From assembly GCF_001896135.2 (NCBI RefSeq), contig NZ_MPOH02000020.1:1-64000 (forward strand): a DNA stretch of 64,000 nucleotides. Reading direction: 5' to 3'. Both the position numbers and the translations under genes were made by a program. Below are positions 1-11,054 of this stretch, piece after piece. Positions within the stretch are counted from its first letter, which is position 1. Each line of letters begins with the position of its first letter. The DNA is from Streptomyces phaeoluteigriseus. Lineage in GTDB: Bacteria > Actinomycetota > Actinomycetes > Streptomycetales > Streptomycetaceae. The notes beneath the pieces are model-generated. The model was given only the letters and a program-made list of their open reading frames with translations, was not told the DNA's origin and ran no database searches.

Positions 1-1016
1 CGGCGCTCCGGTGATCCCGGTCGCGATGATCGACACGGAGAAGATCCAGCCGCCCGGCCAGGTGATGCCGAAGATCACGAGCACCGGTGCCCGGGTGGCC
101 ACCGCGGCCGTCCCTGCCGCCCCGCCCGAGGCCACGCTCCGCACCTCCCCCTCGATCAGCACCGAATCCGGGGTCATGTGGTTCCCCCTCACCCTGGGCC
201 GGGCAGGGCGCGGGTCCGAGGTCAGTTCCACCTCGGCGGTGACGGTCGCGTACTCCCGCGCCAGCACCGGCACCGGGCCTCTCCGCAGATCGGCCCCGTG
301 CAGCCCGGCGGACGCTCCGGCCGCGGCCGCGCAGAGCAGCACCGCTGCCCCGGTCATCCGCGACCACCCGTACCGAGCACCCGGCGGCCGATCCGGCGCC
401 GGACCCGGCGTCCGCCCCCGCGGCCGACCCGGTGCCCTCCCCGGCGATCGGCCTCTCGGCCCATCCGCCGGCCCATCCGCCGGCCCATCCGCCGGCCCAT
501 CCGCCGGCCCGTCCGCCGGCCCATCCGCCGGCCCATCCGCCGGCCCGATCCGCCGGCCCATCCGCCGGCCCGTCCGCCGGCCCGTCCGTCGGTCGGTCCC
601 TCGGGGCGTCCGAGGGCCGCTCACGGTGGACCGGTCGTCCCGTCTCCTCCCCCGTCCGGCGGGAGACCGCCGCCAACCGATGCCCGCCCTCCCCGCGCCC
701 GGCTGCCCCACCCTCCCAGGAGCACCCCGGCCACGATCACGCAGACGAGCACGACGCAACCCACCAGCCGGGGCGAGGCGTCCAGCATCAGTGCCGCCGT
801 GGCCCAGGCCGCGAGCGCGGGCGGTACGAGCCGCAGATCGACCGGCCCTTCCTGCCGCGGGTGCGAAGCCCCGAGCCGGCTCCCGGAAGCGGCGTGCACG
901 GCTCGGCGCGCATGCGGTGGGGCATCGGCCCCGGTCGGTGCTCCTGGCCGCCCGGCCCCGTCCACCACCAGGTCCGCCCGCCGCGCCCCTCCGTCCGAAG
1001 CCCCTTCCCCCCTCAT
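1..1016 (-). CDS. comEC: ComEC/Rec2 DNA-uptake channel, N-terminal part, frameshifted, cut by window edge
   Basis: Membrane channel that moves single-stranded DNA across the cytoplasmic membrane; in Streptomyces its role is unproven. The ATG at 1014-1016 overlaps the comEA stop (ATGA), so the two are translationally coupled. The first frame gives a long charged leader and then hydrophobic helices (VPPALAAWATAALML, LVGCVVLVCVIVAGVLL). It stops at 621-623. The family resumes in another frame from about position 360 (MTGAAVLLCAAAAGASAG, then ADLRRGPVPVLAREYATVTAEVEL, seen in pieces) and runs off the window. One missing base between about 621 and 715 would join both halves through an Ala-Asp-Gly-Pro repeat linker. 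Only the N-terminal region is present, so the catalytic-like C-terminal domain cannot be judged. Identification rests on position after comEA and on remembered family sequence. Confidence 0.75.
456..596 (-). repeat. 12-bp tandem repeat inside comEC
   Basis: About eleven near-perfect copies of a 12-base unit (GCGGATGGGCCG on the minus strand) encode repeated Ala-Asp-Gly-Pro in the linker between the first and second hydrophobic regions of ComEC. One copy near 546 carries an extra base relative to the others, so the frame within the tract is ambiguous. Confidence 0.85.
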
Positions 1017-2037
1017 GGCCGCACCAGATTCCTCAGATCGGAGAAACGTCGCTCGCCGATGCCGTTGACCTCGCGCAGTTCGTCCACCGAACGGAAACCA
1101 CCGTGCTGCGTCCGGTAGGCGACGATGTGCTGCGCCAGCACGGGCCCCACTCCCGGCAGCGTGTCGAGTTGGTCCACGGTGGCCGTGTTGAGGGAGACGG
1201 GAGCCGGGGGCCCCGCTCCCACCGCGCCACCCCCTGATCCGCCTCCCGCCGCCGGGACGCCGGCCCCCGGCGGTCCGCCCACGACGACCTGCTCCCCGTC
1301 CACGAGGAACCGCGCCCGGTTCAGGCCGTCGGTGTCGGTACCCGGCCGCACCCCACCGGCCGCCGTCAGCGCGTCGACCACCCGCGAACCGGCCGGCAGC
1401 CGGTGGATGCCGGGGTCGCGGACCTTGCCGCTGACGTCGACCACGATCTCCGCCTCCGCCGTACCCACCGCTGCACCGGACGCCGCAACCGAGGGTGAGG
1501 GCTCGATCGGCCCGCCCCCCTCATCCCCTCCATAGGGAGCGGCCGCCCGCACCACCTCGGGGGCCCGCACAGGCTGCGCGCGCCCGGTCCAGAAGTGCTG
1601 GACGGCGAACGCGGACACGGCGACCACCACGACGGCCAGCGCGAGCACGCTCCCGCGTTCCAGCCCGCACCGCGCCTGCGCCCACACCGGCAGCCGCTCC
1701 CGCAGAGCCAGCCCGGCCCGCTCCCGCCAGTCCCCCGGCCCACGGGGCACCGCCGAACGGTCACCGTCCTCGGCCGCGGCGCGGTCCCCGCTCACCACCC
1801 CGGCCGTACCTCCTGAGCCGCCGTCTCCCGGCGTCCCATCCCCGACTCCCCCCGCTCGCCGCCCCGTTCCCCGAACAACAGCTCCGCCCGTCGGCGCAGC
1901 TCCTCCGCCGAGGCATGGCGGTTCCCCACCCGGCTGCGTGCCGGTGACCGTCGGTGTCGGACGCGTCCGTCGGAGCCGGGCCCGCGCCCGGGTCCACTCG
2001 TCGCGGTGGTCGTCCGTGTGCGTGATCGAAGTGCCAT
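1013..2037 (-). CDS. comEA: ComEA-type helix-hairpin-helix DNA-binding protein, frameshifted
   Basis: Membrane-anchored double-stranded DNA receptor of the competence family. After repair it has a basic, Arg-rich N-terminus (MALRSRTRTTT...), one membrane helix (SVLALAVVVVAVSAFAVQHFW), a SLBB-like domain (VDVSGKVRDPGIHRLPAGS) and a C-terminal HhH DNA-binding pair (LNTATVDQLDTLPGVGP, IVAYRTQHGGFRSVDEL). The N-terminal third (2037 to about 1800) and the rest lie in different frames. The length of 1025 bases is one short of a multiple of three, so a single lost base between about 1800 and 1850 explains the break and gives about 341 residues. I chose the ATG at 2037; an in-frame GTG at 2055 is possible and neither has a good ribosome site. 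comEC follows with a 4-base overlap. Confidence 0.8.
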
Positions 2038-2147
2038 GCCACGAGAATGGGACACTTCGCGGAACCGCGATGATCTTGCTCAATTCCCGGGGACGACCGC
2101 CCGGTTGTGGACAACTCCGCCACCCGCAGGAGTGGGGTGGCCGCTCC

Positions 2148-2993
2148 TCACCGGGCCGAGACCACGACTCCCAGCAACCCGGGCCCGGTGTGCGCGCCGA
2201 TCACCGCGCCGACCTCGCTCACATGCAGCTCCACCAGACCGGGGACCCGGGCCCGCAGCCGGTCGGCCAGGGCCGACGCCCGGTCGGGGGCGGCGAGATG
2301 GTGGACGGCGATGTCCACCGGTGCGTTGCCCGCCCGGTCGGCGGCGAGTTCCTCGAGGCGGGCGATCGCCTTCGACGCCGTGCGCACCTTCTCCAGGGGC
2401 TCGATGCGTCCGTCGTCGAGCTGGAGCAGCGGCTTGACCGCGAGCGCGGAGCCGAGGAGGGCCTGGGCGGCGCCGATGCGGCCGCCACGGCGCAGATAGT
2501 CGAGGGTGTCGACGTAGAAGAAGGCGGAGGTGCCCGCGGCACGTTTCTCCGCGGCCGTGACCGCTTCGTCGACCGTGCCGCCCGATTCGGCGGTCACGGC
2601 CGCCGCGAGCGCGCAGAATCCGAGCGCCATCGCGATCATGCCGGTGTCCACCACCCGGACCGGCACCGGCGCTTCGCGGGCCGCGAGGACCGCCGCGTCG
2701 TGAGTGCCCGACAGTTCGGCGGACAGGTGCAGGGAGACGATGCCGGTGGCGCCGGCCTCGGCGACCCTGCGGTAGGTCTCCGCGAAGACCTGGGGGCTGG
2801 GGCGCGAGGTGGTGACGGAGCGTCGCTTCTGGAGTGCCTGGGCCAGGGAGCGGGTCGAGATCTCGGTGCCCTCTTCGAGTGCCTGGTCGCCGAGGACTAC
2901 GGTCAGGGGCACCGCGGTGATGCCGTGGCGCTCCATCGTCCGCTGCGGCAGGTAGGCCGTTGAATCCGTGACGATAGCGACATGGCGGGACAT
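2148..2993 (-). CDS. DegV family fatty-acid-binding protein
   Basis: 281 residues, the normal length for DegV proteins, which bind a fatty acid in a cleft between two domains and, in some Firmicutes, hand it to fatty-acid kinase. Visible family marks are the N-terminal VAIVTDSTAYLP, the TTSRPSPQVF loop, the SLHLSAELSGT segment and DTLDYLRRGGRIG. It lies 110 bases upstream of the comEA start on the same strand, an order I recall as standard in Streptomyces. The ATG at 2991-2993 starts the conserved N-terminus. No fatty-acid kinase gene is next to it, so its pathway here is inferred from family only. Confidence 0.93.
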   Translation of the reverse strand: MSRHVAIVTDSTAYLPQRTMERHGITAVPLTVVLGDQALEEGTEISTRSLAQALQKRRSVTTSRPSPQVFAETYRRVAEAGATGIVSLHLSAELSGTHDAAVLAAREAPVPVRVVDTGMIAMALGFCALAAAVTAESGGTVDEAVTAAEKRAAGTSAFFYVDTLDYLRRGGRIGAAQALLGSALAVKPLLQLDDGRIEPLEKVRTASKAIARLEELAADRAGNAPVDIAVHHLAAPDRASALADRLRARVPGLVELHVSEVGAVIGAHTGPGLLGVVVSAR

Positions 2994-3086
2994 GAGCTGG
3001 AGGTTACCTGCCGTATCCGCAGGAGGGGAGTCCGGCCCCTCGCGGCCGGTCGACCCTGACCGGATCGGTACCGCGCCGGACGGTCC

Positions 3087-3829
3087 TCAGGTGGTGCTCT
3101 CGGGCCGGGGCTTCTTCTGCCAGGGGTAGGTGGGACGCGGCCCCGGCGGGGTGATGGCGGGCCGGGTGGGCGGCTCCGGCGCGCGCGAGGCTGGCGTCTC
3201 GGGCCAGGTCTGTCCGCCGGTCGCACCGTCGGCGGCGGGCGCCTCGGGCCAGGAGGGCGATGCCTGCGCCTGCGCGGGGTCGTCCGCGGTGGTCCAGTGG
3301 CGCAGGGCCCCGGCCTCGAGGTCGATCTGTGCGTGGAGGGTGTCCAGGTCGTCGTCGGCGAAGCGGCGCGCCCGGTCGCGGGCGGCCCAGCGCAGCGAGT
3401 CCGCCGAGACGTGACCCGCTCGGTGCGCTCGCGCAGCGACGGCAGCCGCTCGACGAGGGTGGCCCGGTCGGGCTCGGTCTCCAGTCGCTTGAGTTCGTCG
3501 TCCAGTTCGCGCCCGTGTCCGCTGAGGCGCGCGAACAGGGCGAGGGACTCCTTGAGGGACTCGTCCTCGGCGACGCCCGCCTGAAGCGCCTCCTGGGTGG
3601 CCCGCATCGACGTGCGGAGCTTGAGGCGGAGCTGGGCGATCTCACCGGCCGGGCCGAACTGGGCGAAGGACTTGGCCCGCAGGGTGTGGTCCTCCACGGT
3701 GCGGCGGGCCTGGGTGATGGTGCGGTCCACGCCGCGCTTGGCGGCGCCGACGACCTTCACCGTCGCGTAGGCGCCCACCGCCAGGAAGAGCACGAAAAGC
3801 AGGGCAAAGATCGCGATCACTGCTTCCAC
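3087..3829 (-). CDS. Membrane-anchored coiled-coil protein of unknown function, frameshifted
   Basis: Starts at a GTG (3827-3829) behind a strong AGGAGG site. An N-terminal membrane helix (AVIAIFALLFVLFLAVGAYATV) precedes a long charged, helical, probably coiled-coil region (residues about 30-140, rich in Leu/Glu/Arg). The frame then breaks near 3405: ERVTS continues in the next frame as ADSLRWAARDRARRFADDD, with a Pro-rich tail ending KKPRPESTT. The span of 743 bases is one short of 744, so one lost base (expected TCCTCG, seen TCTCG) restores 247 residues. I recall similar proteins between degV and leuS in other Streptomyces but know of no assigned function. It is probably a cell-envelope protein facing the cytoplasm. 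Confidence 0.72.
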
Positions 3830-3958
3830 GAGCTCCTCCTCCGGTCCCGACGCGGCACGCCACGCGCCGCTCTTCAACGGTAAACGCTACGGGCAGGCCC
3901 TGAGTTCCACCGGAACCCCGAACCTGCCCGTAGGGGACTACCCCGAAGCGCGCACCGT

Positions 3959-4066
3959 CCTCAACCGCACGCACCCGCGACCGTCACTCGCCGGCCTCGA
4001 CGGCACACACCCGCGCTCGTCACGCACCCGCCTCGACCGCACGCACCCGCGCCGGTCACGCACCCG
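3959..4066. repeat. 36-bp tandem repeat, three copies, downstream of leuS
   Basis: Three head-to-tail 36-base units start at 3959, 3995 and 4031. The second and third differ at only a few bases and the first is more diverged. The tract lies in the 243-base gap between the end of leuS and the GTG of the coiled-coil gene, so it sits in the 5' region of that gene. No open frame is supported across it. Confidence 0.85.
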
Positions 4067-4072
4067 CGTTCA

Positions 4073-6949
<2,877 letters not shown>

Positions 6950-7001
6950 GTCCTCAAAGCTCCATCGATCGTCTCTGCCAGCGGCTGCCACTCAGGAAAC
7001 G

Positions 7002-7026
7002 AAAAATCCCCTCGCACAGGAGGGGA
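7002..7026 (-). terminator. Intrinsic attenuator terminator of leuS
   Basis: On the minus strand, TCCCCTC and GAGGGGA (7-bp perfect stem, 7007-7013 with 7020-7026, 6-base loop) are followed directly by TTTTT. It lies 52 bases before the leuS ATG and 49 bases after the stop of the leader peptide. An alternative hairpin (CCGAAC...GTTCGG with an inner CCGG stem, 7041-7068) lies between leader and terminator. Mutual exclusion of the two hairpins is inferred, not shown. Confidence 0.85.
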
Positions 7027-7074
7027 CCGCCGCGCCGATTCCGAACCATCCGGTTCTCCGGCGTTCGGGACTGA

Positions 7075-7113
7075 TCAGCGCGGCTCGCTAAGCAGAAGGC
7101 GTACGGCACGCAT
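7075..7113 (-). CDS. leuS leader peptide MRAVRLLLSEPR
   Basis: A 12-codon frame, ATG to TGA, encodes MRAVRLLLSEPR with three consecutive leucine codons (CTT CTG CTT), two of which are CTT, rare in this GC-rich genome. A GAGG sequence precedes the ATG. Short Leu-rich leaders followed by a terminator are the hallmark of ribosome-mediated transcription attenuation. When charged tRNA-Leu is scarce the ribosome would stall at the leucines and the downstream terminator would not form, raising leuS expression. This mechanism is inferred from the arrangement. Confidence 0.8.
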   Translation of the reverse strand: MRAVRLLLSEPR

Positions 7114-7364
7114 GGCCTCAGGGTACCGCAGGGCTTGAGCAAGCCGCGACGCGCTTGCGTATGCCTGGTGGACACGTACGTACCGCGCCGACAACTGAAC
7201 CAAGGTCAGGGATTACTTCGCGTAACAGCCACTAAGGGACACCGCTGTGGCCACATTGTCCTTTGATAACAACGCAATAACTCAAACCTCGTACCCATCG
7301 GTATGGCGCCCACTTAGAGTTCGGCATCGGGACCGCTTTCCCGAAACTGCTCGGAGTTGCCCCC

Positions 7365-8657
7365 ATGAACCCTCGTCGTAGTAACAGCTCGCTCCCCCAG
7401 CCGGGCCGGTCGGCCTACGGGGTGGCGTCCGCTGTCGTCCTGCTCCTCATACCCGTGGTCGTGCTGGTCGGAGGCGACCAGTTCCGCGAGTTCCTGAACT
7501 TCGGCGCGGGCGTGCTGTCCCTCGTCTCGCTCAGCTGCTCGGTGATCTGGGGCCTGGTCGCCCAGGACCGGATCTTCCTCAACACGCGCCAGCGGCTCAT
7601 CGGCCAGGCCGTGCACCGGACGACGGCGGTCGCCTCGATCGCGTTCCTGCTGCTGCACATCACCACGAAGATCGCGCTGGAACACACCCAGTTCATCGCC
7701 GCGGTCATCCCGTTCTCGCTCGGCGTCACCGGGACCGCCGGCCTGATCGGCCTCGGCTCGCTGGCCGGACTGCTGATGATCTTCGTGGGCGTCACCGGCG
7801 CGCTGCGCAGCCGCTTCGCCTCGCCGGCGCCGGTGGCCGCCCGCTGGCGGGCGATGCACATGCTGGCCTACCCGGCCTGGTGCGCCGCGCTGATCCACGG
7901 ACTCTACGCGGGTCGCGCGGCCAAACCGATCTTCGTGATCCTGTACAGCCTGTGCCTGCTGGGCGTCATGGCCGCCCTCGCACTGCGCTCCGCGCCGCGC
8001 CCCTTCAAGCGCAAGGTCGCCGACCGCTTCGCCGAGGTCCTGGGCACCGACGAGCCGGCCGGCCGCGACGCGCTGGACGCGAGCCGGGCCCGGATGACGG
8101 AGTCCCGGTCGCTGCCGGGGTACGAGAGCCGCCCCGCCCGGGAAGCCGACCCGGCGGGCTCCCGTCGCACGGGGCCGCCGGCCTCGGCCCTGTTCGACCC
8201 GCCCGCGCCCGAGCCGGCGAACGGCTTCGCCGCCGCCTACCGCGCCGTCTCGTCGCCCCCGCGCGCGCAGCAGTCGTTCGCGGCCGACCAGACCGCGCGC
8301 ATGGACCTGGCGTTCGACACGCAGGCCACCGAGGCCGTCCCGCGCGTGGACAGCGGCGGCAGCACCTCCGGGAACTGGCCGATCCCCTCTCCGCCGCCGG
8401 TCGGCGAGGCCCCGCAGTCGGTCTACGACCCACTCCAGGACACGGGATTCAACATCCCGGTCTATGGCAATCCGGGCACCGGCGGGTACGGCGGGAGTGA
8501 CGTGTACGACACCGGTGAGACAAACACCCGGTATGACGCGTACAACCCGAACGACACGTACAACAGCGGTCCCGCCGATGAACCACCCCCCGGGGCGTCC
8601 TTCGACGCTCCGGGTTCGGGCGAACCTTGGAACACGCCTTCCGGAGGCTATAGGTGA
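7365..8657 (+). CDS. Cytochrome-b/ferric-reductase-like membrane protein with disordered tail
   Basis: 430 residues. The N-terminal half (about 20-215) has six predicted membrane helices, for example VASAVVLLLIPVVVLVGG, IAFLLLHITTKIAL and IFVILYSLCLLGVMAAL. Histidines sit in helices in a spacing compatible with b-type heme (VHRTT, LLLHIT, MHMLAYPAW, LIHGLY), as in ferric-reductase-like domains. The C-terminal half is a hydrophilic, Pro/Gly/Tyr-rich cytoplasmic tail (NPNDTYNSGPADEPP). The stop overlaps the start of the next gene (GTGA), so this is probably the membrane partner of the NuoF-like flavoprotein. Heme binding and substrate are inferred. The 250 bases upstream hold its promoter, but I could not fix the hexamers. 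Confidence 0.78.
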   Translation: MNPRRSNSSLPQPGRSAYGVASAVVLLLIPVVVLVGGDQFREFLNFGAGVLSLVSLSCSVIWGLVAQDRIFLNTRQRLIGQAVHRTTAVASIAFLLLHITTKIALEHTQFIAAVIPFSLGVTGTAGLIGLGSLAGLLMIFVGVTGALRSRFASPAPVAARWRAMHMLAYPAWCAALIHGLYAGRAAKPIFVILYSLCLLGVMAALALRSAPRPFKRKVADRFAEVLGTDEPAGRDALDASRARMTESRSLPGYESRPAREADPAGSRRTGPPASALFDPPAPEPANGFAAAYRAVSSPPRAQQSFAADQTARMDLAFDTQATEAVPRVDSGGSTSGNWPIPSPPPVGEAPQSVYDPLQDTGFNIPVYGNPGTGGYGGSDVYDTGETNTRYDAYNPNDTYNSGPADEPPPGASFDAPGSGEPWNTPSGGYR

Positions 8658-10264
8658 ACGAGGCCCTGCCCGACGTCCCGGAAGTCCGCGTGGTCGGCCT
8701 TCCGCAGCTCACGTCGGGCTTCGACCTTGTCGAGAGACTCGACCTGCCCATGCACCTGAAGGTGCACGGGCCGCTCGAACCCATGGGCGGGGAGAAGCTC
8801 GCGCAGCTCTCCGAACGCATCAACCTGAAGGGCCGCGGCGGCGCGGGCTTCCCCTTCCACAAGAAGTTGCGCTCCGTCGCCGACGCGGCCATCAAGCGCG
8901 GCGTACGGCCGGTCGTCGTCGTCAACGGCAGCGAGGACGAACCCGCCTGCCGCAAGGACACCGTCCTGATCAACCGGGCCCCGCACCTCATCCTGGACGG
9001 TGCGCTGCTGGTCGCCGAGGCACTGGGTGCCCGCACGCTCGTGGTGGCGGTCACCCGGGAGTCGACCCAGCGCTCCATGGAGGCCGCACTGGCCGAGCGC
9101 GGCCTCAGCAACGGCCGGCGCTCGGCCCTGAGGGCGTTCGTCCAGCGCAACCCGATCCGCATGGTCACCGGCGCGGCCGCGTCCGTCGTCCGCTCCATCG
9201 ACGGCGGCCCGGCGATCCCGCCCGGCCGCAAGGTCAGCGCCTCGCAGAACGGCGTCGGCGGCGCCCCGACCCTGCTGTCCAACGCCGAGACGTTCGCCCA
9301 GCTGGCCATCGGCGCCCGCATCGGCCCGGAGCGCTACGGCAACACCGGCCTGTACGACGAGCCGGGCACCGTCATGCTGACGGTCTCCGGCGCGGTCGCC
9401 CGCCCCATGGTGATCGAGGTCCCCACCGGCGTCCCGCTGCGCTACGTCCTCCAGCTGGCCGGCGCCCCGCCGGTCCCGCAGGGCGTGCTGACCGGCGGGT
9501 ATCACGGCAAGTGGATCGACGCGGCGACGGTCAACGAGGCGGTCGTCTCCCGTAACTCCCTGGACGCGGTGGGCGGTTCGCTCGGCGCCGGTGCGATCCT
9601 GCCGATCAGCCAGGAGACCTGCCCGCTGGGCGAGTCGCTGCGCGTGGCCCAGTGGCTGGCCGAGGAGAGCGCGGGACAGTGCGGTCCCTGCTACCTCGGC
9701 CTGCCGGCCGCGGCGCGCGGCCTGGAGGACATCATCAACGGCGGCGGACCGGCCGCCCTCGAAGCGCTCAAGCAGGTCGCCAAGAACGTGAAGCGGCGCG
9801 GTGCCTGCTCGCACCCGGACGGCTCCGCGATGTTCCTGGAGTCGACCATCAAGGCGTTCACCGACGACCTGGCGGCTCATGTCCTCGGAAACGGCTGCGG
9901 ACGGCCCGTGGAGGGCGTTCTGCCGCTCTTCGAGGGCGGCATGACCCCCGCGGGCATCTCGGCCGGCGGAACGCCCGAGGACGGCGCAGACAGCCGTCAG
10001 AAGATCTTCGTGGACTGGACCCTGTGCCGGGGCCACGGCCTGTGCGCGGACATCCTCCCGGAGGTCTTCCAACTCGGCGCCGACGGCTTCCCGACGGTCG
10101 CGCAGGCGAAGGTGCCGCGTTACGCGGAGGCGAAGGCGCTGCGCGCGGTGCGCCGCTGTCCGGCGCTGGCCCTGCGGATCGAGGAGGACACGCGCGCGAA
10201 GGAGCCCTCCCGCAACCTTCCGGTGCTCTCCCAGGGCCGCGGCCGCCGCGCCCTGGGCCGCTGA
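8654..10264 (+). CDS. NuoF-like NADH-binding flavoprotein fused to a C-terminal ferredoxin
   Basis: 536 residues starting at GTG 8654, overlapping the preceding stop by four bases. Residues about 1-440 match the complex I 51-kDa (NuoF) fold: FMN loop LKGRGGAGFPFHKKL, NADH-side loop NGSEDEPACRKD, SLBB domain (VTVSGAVARPMVIEVPTGVP region, seen in pieces) and an iron-sulfur segment ESAGQCGPCYLG with a later GACSHPDG. The classical NuoF motif has a Cys where this protein has Ala (ESAGQC), so the N3-type site has one ligand fewer. Residues about 470-520 add a single-cluster ferredoxin (LCRGHGLCADILPEVF ... RRCPALAL), the type that serves cytochromes P450. It probably carries electrons from NAD(P)H to or from the coupled membrane heme protein. 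No other complex I genes are adjacent. Confidence 0.85.
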   Translation: MNEALPDVPEVRVVGLPQLTSGFDLVERLDLPMHLKVHGPLEPMGGEKLAQLSERINLKGRGGAGFPFHKKLRSVADAAIKRGVRPVVVVNGSEDEPACRKDTVLINRAPHLILDGALLVAEALGARTLVVAVTRESTQRSMEAALAERGLSNGRRSALRAFVQRNPIRMVTGAAASVVRSIDGGPAIPPGRKVSASQNGVGGAPTLLSNAETFAQLAIGARIGPERYGNTGLYDEPGTVMLTVSGAVARPMVIEVPTGVPLRYVLQLAGAPPVPQGVLTGGYHGKWIDAATVNEAVVSRNSLDAVGGSLGAGAILPISQETCPLGESLRVAQWLAEESAGQCGPCYLGLPAAARGLEDIINGGGPAALEALKQVAKNVKRRGACSHPDGSAMFLESTIKAFTDDLAAHVLGNGCGRPVEGVLPLFEGGMTPAGISAGGTPEDGADSRQKIFVDWTLCRGHGLCADILPEVFQLGADGFPTVAQAKVPRYAEAKALRAVRRCPALALRIEEDTRAKEPSRNLPVLSQGRGRRALGR

Positions 10265-10279
10265 TCCCGCACGCCGCGA

Positions 10280-10307
10280 GAGGGGCCGGCCGACGGCGCG
10301 GCCCCTC
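10280..10307 (+). terminator. Hairpin after the NuoF-like gene
   Basis: GAGGGGCC (10280-10287) pairs perfectly with GGCCCCTC (10300-10307) 16 bases after the stop codon. There is no T-run, which is common for Streptomyces terminators. Confidence 0.55.
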
Positions 10308-10341
10308 GGCCCATGCACGCCGCACGCGCGCGTGCGGACAC

Positions 10342-10380
10342 AAAAAAGATCCCGCCGAATCTTTCGATCCGGCGGGATCT
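10342..10380 (-). terminator. Intrinsic terminator of the first tRNA-Ala gene
   Basis: On the minus strand an 11-bp perfect stem (AGATCCCGCCG with CGGCGGGATCT; 10370-10380 and 10347-10357) is followed by a T6 run. It begins 5 bases after the tRNA 3' end. Confidence 0.9.
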
Positions 10381-10384
10381 GCTG

Positions 10385-10457
10385 TGGAGCTAAGGAGAAT
10401 TGAACTCCTGACCTCCTGCATGCCATGCAGGCGCTCTACCAACTGAGCTATAGCCCC
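10385..10457 (-). tRNA. tRNA-Ala (anticodon GGC), copy 1
   Basis: 73 bases. The acceptor stem GGGGCTA/TAGCTCC with discriminator A, D-arm GCTCAGTTGGTAGAGC, anticodon arm CCTGC-ATGGCAT-GCAGG (anticodon GGC, reads GCC) and T-arm with GTTCAATTC are all intact. CCA is not encoded. It is identical to the copy at 11397-11469. Confidence 0.98.
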
Positions 10458-10574
10458 TTGCGGTGTCCGCCGGGCTTCCCCGGCGGCGACGCCAACATTA
10501 CACGGTCCTGGGGGTGCACCACCAAATCGTTTCCGCTCTGTCCGGTTCTCCCCGATTCCTCCCGTAATGTCACT

Positions 10575-10808
10575 TCAGGCGGTGACGAACGAGTAGAAAC
10601 GCTTGAGCGTGCAGTGCTCCTCGAGAAGCCGGCCGTAGATCGGCTCGCCCTCCAGTTCCCGGTACGTCTCGATCGGGTCGCCTTTTATGATCAGCGCCCG
10701 CGCGCATTCCTCGCACCAGTACTGGTAGTCCGGGTTGACCGGCTCCATGTCGCGGACGATCGGGGTGCCACTGCCGCACCAGTCGCACTTTCGCCTGTGT
10801 GCACCCAT
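10575..10808 (-). CDS. Small conserved zinc-finger-like protein
   Basis: 77 residues from ATG 10806-10808. Two Cys pairs, CDWCG near residue 8 and CEEC near residue 32, are spaced like a treble-clef or zinc-ribbon site; the rest is charged (IIKGDPIETYRELEGEPIYGR). It begins three bases after the stop of the other small Cys-rich gene, so the two are co-translated. Function unknown. Zinc binding is inferred from the Cys pairs, and a role as a small nucleic-acid or protein adaptor is only a guess. It lies between two identical tRNA-Ala genes on the same strand. Confidence 0.8.
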   Translation of the reverse strand: MGAHRRKCDWCGSGTPIVRDMEPVNPDYQYWCEECARALIIKGDPIETYRELEGEPIYGRLLEEHCTLKRFYSFVTA

Positions 10809-10811
10809 CGA

Positions 10812-10985
10812 TCAGCTCCAGCTGTGGCCGCAGGCCGTGCACACGTAGGAAATCCCTCCGTTGTCACCGAGGACCTGGGCCACGAACGCGGAACCGCAGG
10901 AAGGGCAGCTGAGCCGGGTGGCCGTGTTCCGTGTCACCGCCGCGTCGGAGAGGTGACCGCCCTCTCCGAGGATGCTCGCAGGCAT
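10812..10985 (-). CDS. 57-residue zinc-ribbon protein
   Basis: A complete short frame: ATG at 10983-10985 behind a GGGAGGGAG site, stop at 10812-10814. The protein begins MPASILGEGGHLSDAAV and has a clear zinc ribbon, LSCPSCGSAF ... YVCTACGHSWS, with two CxxC knuckles 20 residues apart. The ribosome site, good codon bias and tight coupling to the next gene support it as real. Similar mini zinc ribbons exist beside tRNA genes in other streptomycetes as far as I recall. Function is unknown; small zinc ribbons often bind RNA or ribosomal components. Confidence 0.82.
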   Translation of the reverse strand: MPASILGEGGHLSDAAVTRNTATRLSCPSCGSAFVAQVLGDNGGISYVCTACGHSWS

Positions 10986-11054
10986 CGCAACTCCCTCCCG
11001 TCGGGCCGCGCCCCCTTCCGGCCGTTTGATTCTGCCACGGCCGGGCCGATACGG

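Noticed and set aside
1..60. Hydrophobic stretch at the window edge as an unrelated membrane gene fused to comEC
   Set aside because: It continues the same frame as recognisable ComEC sequence and too little is visible to argue for a fusion.
354..536. 60-residue Met-Gly-Arg-Arg repeat protein in comEC
   Set aside because: An out-of-frame reading of the 12-bp repeat; no ribosome site, and membrane segments on both sides belong to comEC.
6950..7113. T-box riboswitch upstream of leuS
   Set aside because: The leader is too short, with no T-box sequence or specifier stem; a Leu-rich peptide explains it better.
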